DNA of 64,000 bases, taken from positions 111,766-175,765 of the forward strand of contig NZ_JBQHTK010000005.1 of NCBI RefSeq assembly GCF_052065755.1. The letters run 5' to 3'. The notes beneath the pieces were generated by a model that saw only the letters and a program-made list of their open reading frames with translations, was not told where the DNA came from and ran no database searches. The position numbers and the translations under genes are program-made. Source of the stretch: Allocoprococcus sp004560705 (GTDB lineage: Bacteria > Bacillota > Clostridia > Lachnospirales > Lachnospiraceae). Of this stretch, positions 42,020-49,687 are shown piece by piece; positions within the stretch are counted from its first letter, which is position 1; each line of letters opens with the position of its first letter.

Positions 42020-43693
42020 CTACTCAACTGCCAGAACATAATAGTAGATCGGCTGACCGCCGCTGTGCACATCCACATCCATATCCGGATACAGTGCCTC
42101 AAGTTCAGCCGTGAATTTCTCAGCCTCTTCATCGGAAATATCTTCGCCGTAATAAAGGCTGATCAGTTCCGAATCTTCATCGACCAGCTGTGCGAGCATG
42201 TCCTTCGTCGTCGTCTCGATCGCAGTGCCGACAGCGAGGATTCCATGATCTCCGATTCCCATGATATCTCCTTCATGGATCTCTTTGTCATCAATGTGTG
42301 TATCACGAACCGCGTACGTTACCTGTCCGGTCTTCACATTCTTGATCTCTTCAAGCATAGCCTCTTCATTCTCGGCAGCGCTCAGCTCTGCATTATAATT
42401 AATCACAGCCGTGATTCCCTGCGGAACCGTCTTTGTCGGGATCACTACAATATGCTTGTCCGTGGTAAGATCCCGCGCCTGATTCGCTGCCATCACGATA
42501 TTCTTATTATTCGGAAGAATAAAGATCGTATCGGCATTGACATGTTCAATCGCTGTCAACATATCATCCGTACTCGGATTCATGGTCTGGCCGCCCTCGA
42601 TGATATAATCCACACCCAGCTCACGGAAGATCTCATTCAGACCTTCACCGATGGAAACTGCGATAAATCCAACCGGTTTGCGCGGTTCCTGTGCCGCTTT
42701 TTCCTTTGCTTCCTCAGCCTGTGCCTTTGCAAGCTTCTCGGCATCCTTGATAAGCTTCTCCTGATGTTCCTCACGCATATTGTCGATCTTCATTCTGGAG
42801 AGCTGTCCGAATGTCAGTGCTTTCTGAATCGCAAGTCCCGGATCATTCGTGTGTACGTGAATCTTGACAACATCATCGTCCGCCACACAGACAATGGAAT
42901 CACCGATGGATTCCAGATAAGCCTTAAATCCGGCCTCGTCCTCGTCTGTAAATTCTTTTTCCAGCAAAATGATGAATTCGGTACAATATCCGAACTTGAT
43001 CTCCGCCGTTGCATCAGCCGAAATCTTCGTCACATTAACTCCGCTTCCCGGTTCGATCGCTTTGTATTCGATCTCTTTTCCGAGGAATGCATCGTAAGCT
43101 CCGCGAATCACTTCCAGAAGTCCCTGTCCGCCGGAATCCACAACACCTGCTTCCTTCAGAACCGGCAGCATCTCCGGTGTCTTCTCAAGAACAACTTCCG
43201 CTTCTTTGATAACTTCCGGAATAAATATCTCCAGATCATCCGTCTCTTCGGCCATCTGTTCCGCCTTCTCCGCGATTCCTCTTGCCACGGTAAGGATCGT
43301 TCCTTCCTTCGGCTTCATGACCGCTTTGTAAGCAGTTTCCTTCGCACGAACCAGCGCTTTCGCAAGCGTCGGAACATCGATCTCCTTCTCATCACGGATC
43401 GCTTTCGTAAATCCACGGAGAAGCTGGGACAGGATAACACCGGAGTTACCTCTTGCTCCTCGTAATGATCCGGAAGAGATTGCCTTCGCAAGAGAGGCCA
43501 TATCCGGCTTCTCCAGAGCAGTCACCTCTCTGGCAGCCGCCATGATCGTCAGAGACATATTCGTACCCGTATCTCCATCCGGTACCGGAAATACGTTCAG
43601 TTCATTGATAAATTCCTTCTTCGCCTCAATATTTTGCGCGCCTGCAAGAAACATCTTAGCAAGCATCTCCACATTGATAGTTTTCGTTGCCAC
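42020..43693 (-). CDS. DAK2-domain protein, FakA/YloV-like fatty-acid kinase
   Basis: 557 residues. The N-terminal DhaL/DAK2 domain (residues 1-200) has the ATP/Mg site NVFPVPDGDTGTNMSLTI and GARGNSGVILSQ; the C-terminal half matches the DAK1-like FakA domain. In Firmicutes FakA phosphorylates fatty acids bound by FakB (DegV family), feeding phospholipid synthesis. No fakB is in the window. It follows the Asp23/Gls24 gene by 17 nt; the Asp23-DAK-recG order is common in Firmicutes. Confidence 0.9.
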   Translation of the reverse strand: MATKTINVEMLAKMFLAGAQNIEAKKEFINELNVFPVPDGDTGTNMSLTIMAAAREVTALEKPDMASLAKAISSGSLRGARGNSGVILSQLLRGFTKAIRDEKEIDVPTLAKALVRAKETAYKAVMKPKEGTILTVARGIAEKAEQMAEETDDLEIFIPEVIKEAEVVLEKTPEMLPVLKEAGVVDSGGQGLLEVIRGAYDAFLGKEIEYKAIEPGSGVNVTKISADATAEIKFGYCTEFIILLEKEFTDEDEAGFKAYLESIGDSIVCVADDDVVKIHVHTNDPGLAIQKALTFGQLSRMKIDNMREEHQEKLIKDAEKLAKAQAEEAKEKAAQEPRKPVGFIAVSIGEGLNEIFRELGVDYIIEGGQTMNPSTDDMLTAIEHVNADTIFILPNNKNIVMAANQARDLTTDKHIVVIPTKTVPQGITAVINYNAELSAAENEEAMLEEIKNVKTGQVTYAVRDTHIDDKEIHEGDIMGIGDHGILAVGTAIETTTKDMLAQLVDEDSELISLYYGEDISDEEAEKFTAELEALYPDMDVDVHSGGQPIYYYVLAVE

Positions 43694-43710
43694 GACAAGA
43701 TCCTCCTTAA

Positions 43711-44070
43711 TTAGTCGATTACCCGCACACCTTCGATATAGACATTGATCTTATCGACAGTCATTCCGGAAAACTCTTCTACTTTATATTTAACGTTGCT
43801 GATCAGGTTCTCTGTAACCGCAGAAATACTCACCCCGTAAGCTACGATCACGTGAAAATCCAGCGTGATACGGTTATCATCCGTAATGGAAACACGAATT
43901 CCCTTTGTCAGGCTCTCCTTCTTCAGAAGCTTTACAAGTCCGTCTTTCACATTCACCATTGCCATTCCAACGATTCCGAAGCACTCTACCGCAACAGAAC
44001 CCGCATATTTTGCAATGACATCAAGGTCAACGGTAATAATACCTAAATCAGTACTCATACTACCTTTCAT
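43711..44070 (-). CDS. Asp23/Gls24 family envelope stress protein
   Basis: 119 residues, single Asp23 domain (GIITVDLDVIAKYAGSVAVE and the C-terminal VDKINVYIEGVRV). The start MKGSMSTDLG at 44070 follows GGAGGT by 8 nt. Usually paired with a FakA-like gene, as here. The exact role is unknown; some relatives sit at the membrane and respond to envelope stress. Confidence 0.9.
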   Translation of the reverse strand: MKGSMSTDLGIITVDLDVIAKYAGSVAVECFGIVGMAMVNVKDGLVKLLKKESLTKGIRVSITDDNRITLDFHVIVAYGVSISAVTENLISNVKYKVEEFSGMTVDKINVYIEGVRVID

Positions 44071-44112
44071 AATCTGTACCTCCAATTCTACGACTCCATA
44101 TAGGCTTCTATT

Positions 44113-44141
44113 ATTATACTCTATTCAGAACTATTTTACAA
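44113..44141 (-). promoter_or_regulatory. Promoter of the Asp23-FakA operon
   Basis: Minus strand: TTGTAA (44136-44141), 17-bp spacer, TATAAT (44113-44118). Confidence 0.7.
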
Positions 44142-44142
44142 G

Positions 44143-44178
44143 AAAAAGAGAACCTAAGCTGTCAACACTCGGTTCTCT
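44143..44178 (-). terminator. Terminator after rpmB
   Basis: Minus strand: AGAGAACC and AGGTTCTCT pair around a 15-nt loop, followed by TTTTTC. It abuts the promoter of the next operon. The 95 nt between it and the rpmB stop hold no recognisable gene. Confidence 0.75.
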
Positions 44179-44273
44179 ACTTGTCTGAGTATGCAAGATA
44201 ATTTCAAAATAATCTTTCTCTCTTCCGTTCCAACTCAAATGATCTGCCGGATTCTTCTGCTTCAATCTGATAA

Positions 44274-44462
44274 TTAAGCTCTTTCTACACGACCGGATTT
44301 CAAGCAGTTTGTACAAACATACATTTTCTTAACTCCGCCGTTCTCTGTCTTAACTCTTACAGATTTAACGTTAGATTTCCACATCTTAGATGATTTTCTA
44401 TTAGAGTGACTTACGTTGTTTCCGAAGTGAACACTCTTTTCACAAATAGCACATTTAGCCAT
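44274..44462 (-). CDS. rpmB: 50S ribosomal protein L28
   Basis: 62 residues, basic, with AKCAICEKSVHFGNNVSHSNRK at the N-terminus and a C-terminal CTNCLKSGRVERA. The four cysteines in two CxxC pairs mark the zinc-binding (C+) form of L28. A strong AGGAGGTG site precedes the ATG. Confidence 0.97.
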   Translation of the reverse strand: MAKCAICEKSVHFGNNVSHSNRKSSKMWKSNVKSVRVKTENGGVKKMYVCTNCLKSGRVERA

Positions 44463-44558
44463 GATTGCACCTCCTACCGTTCAAATATGTCCAAATGCAT
44501 GGACTCACAACAATGGTTATTTTATCAGATATTAGCGATAAATGCAAGAGAAAAAATA

Positions 44559-45299
44559 CTATTTTTTGGATTTATTCGATTTCTTACCAGCCGTATCCGC
44601 GGCATAATACTCGCCATATCCTTTTTTCTTATAGTTTTTGCCGTAATATTTGCTGTAGTAACCCTTATTTTTTTTACGTTCTACTTTGTTCAGTACAACT
44701 CCAAGTATCGGAATACCCGTAAGTTCAAGTTTTCCCTTTACTTCCTGGGCGAGACGGTATTTGGTCTTGGATGACTCTACCACCAGGATCGCCCCATCGC
44801 ATTCACGCGCAATGATCGCGGCGTCAATGACAAGCCCCAGAGGCGGGCAGTCGATAATGACATAATCATAGACCTTGCGTAACGAGTCAACCATACCCTG
44901 AAATCTCTTGGTCTCCAGAAGTTCTGTCGGATTCGGTGCAAGAGGTCCCGACATCAGCATATGCATTTTCGGAACATTTGTAGCTACAATTGCCTCTGCC
45001 AATGTACACTGTCCTGAAAGGAAATGCGACAATCCTTTGTCCACCTCACTTACTTTCAATCTGGATGCCATGGCGGATTTTCTCATATCTGCGTCCACCA
45101 GAATGACAGTCTTACCCATGTCTGCAATCGCTTCTGTCAATTCAATCGACACCGATGTTTTTCCTTCTCCAGGAAGACAACTGGTCATCATGATAACCTG
45201 TTTATCATCTCCGCAGAACTGCAGATTCGTACGGAGTGCCCTGATTTCTTCCCGGTTTGAATAGCTTTTCTGTTCAAGCGTTATATTCACTCTTTTCAT
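44559..45299 (-). CDS. cpsD: CpsD/CapB-type bacterial tyrosine kinase
   Basis: 246 residues. P-loop SCLPGEGKTSVS, Walker A' VILVDADMR and Walker B DYVIIDCPP define the BY-kinase fold. The C-terminus has the tyrosine-rich tail that is autophosphorylated (YYSKYYGKNYKKKGYGEYY). It works with the membrane activator (Wzz/CpsC-type gene at 48145) and the phosphatase next to it to control export of exopolysaccharide. The start is 4 nt after the phosphatase stop. Confidence 0.93.
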   Translation of the reverse strand: MKRVNITLEQKSYSNREEIRALRTNLQFCGDDKQVIMMTSCLPGEGKTSVSIELTEAIADMGKTVILVDADMRKSAMASRLKVSEVDKGLSHFLSGQCTLAEAIVATNVPKMHMLMSGPLAPNPTELLETKRFQGMVDSLRKVYDYVIIDCPPLGLVIDAAIIARECDGAILVVESSKTKYRLAQEVKGKLELTGIPILGVVLNKVERKKNKGYYSKYYGKNYKKKGYGEYYAADTAGKKSNKSKK

Positions 45300-45303
45300 C
45301 TGA

Positions 45304-46011
45304 TCACCTGTTCTTCAATATATTTAATGGATTATTGAAAAATATCCTTTCTGCATATTGTTTTCCCATTTTTTTCGTAACATAAGAAGCACATTTCTTC
45401 AAATTGAGTTTCCGGTCACTCGTATTATGCGTATCCGACGCAATAAAATCAACCAGATCCTTCTTCATCAGATCCAGACAGAATATCTTAAGCTTCCATC
45501 CTTCTTCCCCCAGCACTGACCCTGCATTCAACTGAACCAATGCTCCCATGTCCTTCAGTTCCTGAATCTTTTCCATTTTCTGACAACAGAAATACCTCTC
45601 CACATGTGCGATGATCGGCTGATATCCATGAGTGATCAGCTCGTACACATAATTCCGAACCGTCGGGAACAGATCATTCATCGAAAACTCAACGAGCACA
45701 TATCTGCTTCCGGCCATACTCGGTCTGATTCTGTTATCCATATGTTCTATGATCTGTTCATTCCGATAGTATTCACAGCCAAGGCTCATAGACACGCCCA
45801 TATTATATGCGATATCGCGCAAATGCCGATATGAATAAATAACCCTTTTCATTGATGGTTCAAACATCTCCGGACGATAGTGCGGCGTAACGATAACATG
45901 CTTTATTCCCTGTCTTTTCATATCTTTCAGAATCTTCAGGGATTCTTCAACGGAATCCGGACCGTCATCAACTTTAGGGAGAATATGACAATGAATGTCA
46001 ATCAAATTCAT
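45304..46011 (-). CDS. cpsB: CpsB/CapC-type tyrosine-protein phosphatase (PHP family)
   Basis: 235 residues with the metal-binding PHP motifs DIHCHILPKVDDG at the N-terminus, then VTPHYRPE, and SDTHNTSDR near the C-terminus. It dephosphorylates the BY-kinase tail in the neighbouring gene product. Confidence 0.93.
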   Translation of the reverse strand: MNLIDIHCHILPKVDDGPDSVEESLKILKDMKRQGIKHVIVTPHYRPEMFEPSMKRVIYSYRHLRDIAYNMGVSMSLGCEYYRNEQIIEHMDNRIRPSMAGSRYVLVEFSMNDLFPTVRNYVYELITHGYQPIIAHVERYFCCQKMEKIQELKDMGALVQLNAGSVLGEEGWKLKIFCLDLMKKDLVDFIASDTHNTSDRKLNLKKCASYVTKKMGKQYAERIFFNNPLNILKNR

Positions 46012-46029
46012 TTTTATACTCCTACAAGC

Positions 46030-46081
46030 AGAAAACTCTTCCTGCGGTCAGATGGTCCCACCACAAAGAAGAGTTTTTCTT
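46030..46081 (-). terminator. Hairpin after the small secreted protein gene
   Basis: Minus strand: AAAACTCTTC and GAAGAGTTTT pair around a loop of about 26 nt. A moderately strong terminator or attenuator before cpsB. Confidence 0.55.
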
Positions 46082-46101
46082 CCAATCACATCATTAACCA
46101 A

Positions 46102-46323
46102 TTAGTTTTCTTTCTTCTCAAGAGCTTTAGCTCCGGCTAATGCTGCAAGTCCGGCAACAGCAGCTACAGATGCTGCAGATGCACTTGTCTTAGGTGAGCT
46201 TGCTTCTGTAGTTGTTGTCTGCTCAACTTTTGCGCTTGGGCTCGGTGCAGCCAAAGCAGTCATACCAGCACATGCAACCATAGCTACTGTAAGGCCAAGA
46301 GATTTAACAAATTTTGATTTCAT
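46102..46323 (-). CDS. Small secreted protein with sortase-like C-terminal signal
   Basis: 73 residues. An N-terminal signal peptide (KSKFVKSLGLTVAMVACAG, cleavage likely after ALAA) precedes a short Ser/Thr/Pro-rich mature stretch. SPKTS is followed by a hydrophobic run (about residues 49-67) and a charged KALEKKEN tail. That is the layout of a class B sortase sorting signal, and a class B sortase gene lies 1.05 kb upstream in the same cluster. It has its own promoter and a strong ribosome site. I recognise no family; the mature peptide may be only 20-30 residues. Confidence 0.75.
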   Translation of the reverse strand: MKSKFVKSLGLTVAMVACAGMTALAAPSPSAKVEQTTTTEASSPKTSASAASVAAVAGLAALAGAKALEKKEN

Positions 46324-46391
46324 CGCTATCTACCTCCTTATTTTGATAGAAGATTGTGATACTAATTTAAATTGTATCCTTATCAGGCTAT

Positions 46392-46420
46392 ACTATAACA
46401 CATTTAGTTGCTTTTGTAAA
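46392..46420 (-). promoter_or_regulatory. Promoter of the small secreted protein gene
   Basis: Minus strand: TTTACA (46415-46420), 17-bp spacer, TATAGT (46392-46397), with TG of an extended -10. The -35 lies inside the 3' end of the LCP gene. Confidence 0.65.
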
Positions 46421-47387
46421 ATATTTTCAATACATTTTTTTGTAAACTTTCGTTGTCAACAATATATTGGGCGTGTCCGTCCTTGTAAATAACCTCACCA
46501 GGTACTTCCATAGTCTGATCATCTATATGATATTCCTTCAGAGCAAGCATCTCTTCAGCAGTCATATTCGTTACCATATACGGCTCCATTTTTTGATAAA
46601 GGCTCATATACTGCGCCTGGCCTTCCATACCCTGTATCTTTTGGATAAGAGCATTCATAAATTGCTGCTGACGCTTCATTCTGTCCAGATTGCTGTCAAG
46701 CTCGTCAATATCCCTTGTACGAACATATTTTTCAACCAGCTTACCGTCCATCGTGATCGTAGCGCCCTTTACAAATGCAGGATCGATCGCCGTATAGTCT
46801 TCAGGAATTGTCATCTGAACTCCACCGATCGCATCAGCTATCTCACTCATCCCTTCAAGCGTAAGCGACAGGTAGGACTGAACATCCACTCCATAAAGGA
46901 GTTCCGATACTCTTTCTGCCGTAAGGCGGCAGCTCTGCTCCTCTCCGTCACCATATGCATACTGAAGTGCGATCTGCATGGGCTCTGTTCGCACTTTCAC
47001 TCCGTCTACAGAATATACTTCCACATCAACCATAGAATCTCTGTTAATCTGTAAAATCTTCGCCTGTTTCGTTTCACGGTCTACGATCAACAGATTCAGG
47101 CTATCACTCTGCCCGTTTTCACCAGGTCTGCTTCCATCCACACCCTTGGCCTGCTTATCGATTCCCATAAATAAAATTGTCTGTATATTCGTATTCGGTC
47201 TGTATTCCACACCGTCAACTACAATTTTATCCGAATTTGTTGTTTCTTCCTGTGACTCTGATTCTGAGATTTTATTTTCTTTGCTGTTCTCATCTTTATC
47301 AGTAAAGAAAACAGTATACACTACTCCTCCAATCAGAATACAGCATAACACTGCAAGAACAGCAATAATCATATTTTTATTTTTCAT
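46404..47387 (-). CDS. LytR-CpsA-Psr (LCP) family glycopolymer ligase
   Basis: 327 residues. One N-terminal membrane segment (residues 5-28), an acidic linker, then an extracellular LCP domain (TILFMGIDKQAKGVDGSRPG, NINRDSMVDVEV, and the Arg pair in KYVRTRDIDELDSNLDRMKR). LCP enzymes attach wall teichoic acid or capsule chains to peptidoglycan. Its start overlaps the sortase stop by 11 nt. Confidence 0.93.
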   Translation of the reverse strand: MKNKNMIIAVLAVLCCILIGGVVYTVFFTDKDENSKENKISESESQEETTNSDKIVVDGVEYRPNTNIQTILFMGIDKQAKGVDGSRPGENGQSDSLNLLIVDRETKQAKILQINRDSMVDVEVYSVDGVKVRTEPMQIALQYAYGDGEEQSCRLTAERVSELLYGVDVQSYLSLTLEGMSEIADAIGGVQMTIPEDYTAIDPAFVKGATITMDGKLVEKYVRTRDIDELDSNLDRMKRQQQFMNALIQKIQGMEGQAQYMSLYQKMEPYMVTNMTAEEMLALKEYHIDDQTMEVPGEVIYKDGHAQYIVDNESLQKNVLKIFYKSN

Positions 47388-48141
47388 CTGTCAATACAGC
47401 CTCCACCAGTAATCTATGATCGGGTTCAGCAGCGATACAGGTGCTCAGACTGATAATTCTGTCATTCGTCGTAACTTCCAACTGATCGTTGTACTTATTT
47501 CTCATATCTCTTGAATTTTTTAATGAATCCAGAAAAGCCTGACGATCCTCTTCTTCATCATAATGATAGTATTTCATCAAATGACGATCATCATAAACTA
47601 CCGCCGCAAAAACTTTATATGTGAGAATATGATCCGGTGTATAGATGACAATTTCACTATGATTTTTCATATATTCATCGTCCAGATAATTACCCAGCTG
47701 ATGGAACATTGTCTCTACGCCTTCGCCCATCTGATGACCGTAAATCACCGTATTAAAATCAGTAAAATCTTTCTTATTAAAAGCCTGTGTAAAGATTGCG
47801 CCTTCAGCAGCATACTTACCTTCCCAGGTGTGCGTTAAATAGTATTCTTCCTGCTCCTCATTCTGAACAACCGGATAATCAATATTCGTACCATCGATCT
47901 TGATCCATGCATGCACATCCGGATTCGTCTCCTGAAGCGATGCAAAATCAATCGGTATCACGACTTTCTCTTCTTCATCCGTTGTCTGATTCGTCGTATC
48001 AACCACTGCCTCTTTTCTAGCTTTCTCATAAGATTCTGCCGACTTTGCTGCAGACGCATAATACCAGATCAGATATCCTGCACATCCGATTGCCACCGCA
48101 AGGAGCAAAATAATCAGTATTTTTCTTCCTTTTTCTTTCAT
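47377..48141 (-). CDS. Class B sortase
   Basis: 254 residues. N-terminal membrane anchor (residues 7-29), then the sortase fold. Catalytic His is in TVIYGHQMG, Cys in ISLSTCIAA and Arg in DHRLLV. It cleaves C-terminal sorting signals of the NPxTx/SPxTx type and links proteins to the wall. A likely partner is the tiny secreted protein at 46102. It sits between wzz (3 nt) and lcp (overlapping), an unusual place for a sortase within a polysaccharide control operon. Confidence 0.93.
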   Translation of the reverse strand: MKEKGRKILIILLLAVAIGCAGYLIWYYASAAKSAESYEKARKEAVVDTTNQTTDEEEKVVIPIDFASLQETNPDVHAWIKIDGTNIDYPVVQNEEQEEYYLTHTWEGKYAAEGAIFTQAFNKKDFTDFNTVIYGHQMGEGVETMFHQLGNYLDDEYMKNHSEIVIYTPDHILTYKVFAAVVYDDRHLMKYYHYDEEEDRQAFLDSLKNSRDMRNKYNDQLEVTTNDRIISLSTCIAAEPDHRLLVEAVLTDEK

Positions 48142-48144
48142 CTG

Positions 48145-48888
48145 TTAATGCCTCTTTTCCAGCGGGAGAGCTGCCAGAGTATTCAGATCCAGATACTTTC
48201 TGACATCTTCTTCGGTCTGAATCGTATCATTCATCAGGTAAATGATAACAATAATACCCATAGCGAGAACTGCACCCAGAATTCCGCCAAGTGCTGTGTT
48301 CTTCACCGTGCTCGGACTGGAAGGTTTCTCCGGAGTAACCGCTTCTTCTACAATCTTCGGCTTATCAGTATTCATAATGTATGCCACACGCTCCGCAGTC
48401 ACTTCCGCCATAGCATTCGCGATCTCTTTGGCAAGATTCGGATCTTCATTCTCCACGGTCATCTTAAGAATACGGGTATCGGATGGATTCAGGGTCGTAA
48501 TCATCTCTACCAGCTCTTCATATGTATAATCCAGATTCAGTTCATCAATGACTTCCTCAACCACCGGACGGCTCTTTGCCAGCACTTCAAAGTCTACCGT
48601 AAGCTGTGCACCCATCTGGATATCGGCAAGGGAAGTTACGCTTGTCGTCTTTGTCAAAATATAAATCTGAGAAGACGCGGAATACTTCGGTGTCAGGAGC
48701 ATCTTCGTTCCACCGAAAGCAAGTCCTGCACCAATCACCATGCAAAGAATGATCGCCCAAGCCTTCTGCAGGAGCACCTGAAACAATTCCAGTAAATCAA
48801 TCTCCATCTCATCATCCGGCTGGACCTTCTGCGGATTCATTACCCTAACATTTGTCCTTTGTACTTCTTCCTGTCTCAATTCACTCAT
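48145..48888 (-). CDS. Wzz/CpsC-type polysaccharide chain-length regulator
   Basis: 247 residues. Two membrane segments (about residues 35-57 and 200-222) flank an extracellular helical region with TPKYSASSQIYILTKTTS. It is the membrane partner that activates the BY-kinase and controls chain length. Start at MSELRQEEVQR (48888) with AGGAG upstream. First gene of the cluster, behind a strong promoter. Confidence 0.92.
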   Translation of the reverse strand: MSELRQEEVQRTNVRVMNPQKVQPDDEMEIDLLELFQVLLQKAWAIILCMVIGAGLAFGGTKMLLTPKYSASSQIYILTKTTSVTSLADIQMGAQLTVDFEVLAKSRPVVEEVIDELNLDYTYEELVEMITTLNPSDTRILKMTVENEDPNLAKEIANAMAEVTAERVAYIMNTDKPKIVEEAVTPEKPSSPSTVKNTALGGILGAVLAMGIIVIIYLMNDTIQTEEDVRKYLDLNTLAALPLEKRH

Positions 48889-48981
48889 AACACATACTCC
48901 TCTTCCTGTCATTTCTATCGGTTTGTGGCTTTTATCGTTTATCCATATCAGTAATTTGCACCATTTTGTTTCCAACTATAA

Positions 48982-49010
48982 ATAATACTAAAAGTCTCCT
49001 AAGAAGTCAA
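48982..49010 (-). promoter_or_regulatory. Promoter of the envelope cluster (wzz-srtB-lcp)
   Basis: Minus strand: TTGACT (49005-49010), 17-bp spacer, TATTAT (48982-48987). One of the closest matches to consensus in the window. Confidence 0.8.
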
Positions 49011-49030
49011 CAAATTTAGACAAATGATTC

Positions 49031-49585
49031 TTATCTGCGCCGTCTTTTTTTGCATACAACAATAAATATAGCGGCAGCAATCGCTGCCGCAGCCACAACA
49101 ATACCGGAAAGTGAAAACGCATTTTGCGCTTTCTCTATTGTTTCTTTTTGAAATGTTAACGTATATGTTATCTCATGCGGCACACTCATCGCTGTCGTGT
49201 CCGCGATGACCTCCATCTTTCTGTCATACACATAAACAGGAATCTCAAATACCGAATTTCCGTCTTCATTGACCGGAAGATATTTCTCATCGTTCACAAT
49301 CATATAATCATAATACTCGCTGCTCCACTGAATTCTGGCACAGGCAGTTCCGTCTTTTACTGTCATTTCAGCCGGGGAAGTGATAGCCGCTTTTCCCGTT
49401 CCGCCCTCCAGTTCCACCTCGATCGTGTAGGTACCGTCCTTTGCATCAATGGTCTCCGGCTGATCGGGAAGCTCTGCCGCTTCCTCTTTTTTCTGCATTT
49501 CCCGGACCAGTTTCTTCTTAGCGGCTTTCTCCAGTTCTTTTTCTTCGTCTGTCTGTGTTTCAGCCACCTCATATGTTTCTGTCAT
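49031..49585 (-). CDS. Tail-anchored protein with NEAT-like beta domain
   Basis: 184 residues. A charged N-terminal coiled-coil stretch (residues 10-45), a beta-rich domain (DGTYTIEVELEGGTGKAAI, SSEYYDYMIVNDEKYLPVN), a C-terminal membrane helix and a KKRRRR end. The beta domain resembles small surface modules linked to iron/heme (NEAT-like) in Lachnospiraceae, from memory only. No signal peptide is visible, which is odd for a surface protein, so an upstream start or a cytoplasmic domain is possible. It lies 100 bp after the AAA ATPase gene. Confidence 0.6.
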   Translation of the reverse strand: MTETYEVAETQTDEEKELEKAAKKKLVREMQKKEEAAELPDQPETIDAKDGTYTIEVELEGGTGKAAITSPAEMTVKDGTACARIQWSSEYYDYMIVNDEKYLPVNEDGNSVFEIPVYVYDRKMEVIADTTAMSVPHEITYTLTFQKETIEKAQNAFSLSGIVVAAAAIAAAIFIVVCKKRRRR

Positions 49586-49687
49586 TGTTCTTCCTCTTTC
49601 CTATGTAGCTGTTCCAATATACGGTACTCGCTCTTTTCGAAGCTGACGGCTCCAATATCCGGATTCCCCCCTCTTCTATGGAAGCAG

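Noticed and set aside
40949..43465. An 838-codon plus-strand open frame
   Set aside because: Antisense shadow of recG and the FakA-like gene and of the terminator between them; no family motifs.
49586..49687. Extra coding frame between the AAA ATPase and the tail-anchored gene
   Set aside because: About 40 open codons with protein-like composition end just at the next start, but there is no start codon or ribosome site, and it is too short to call.
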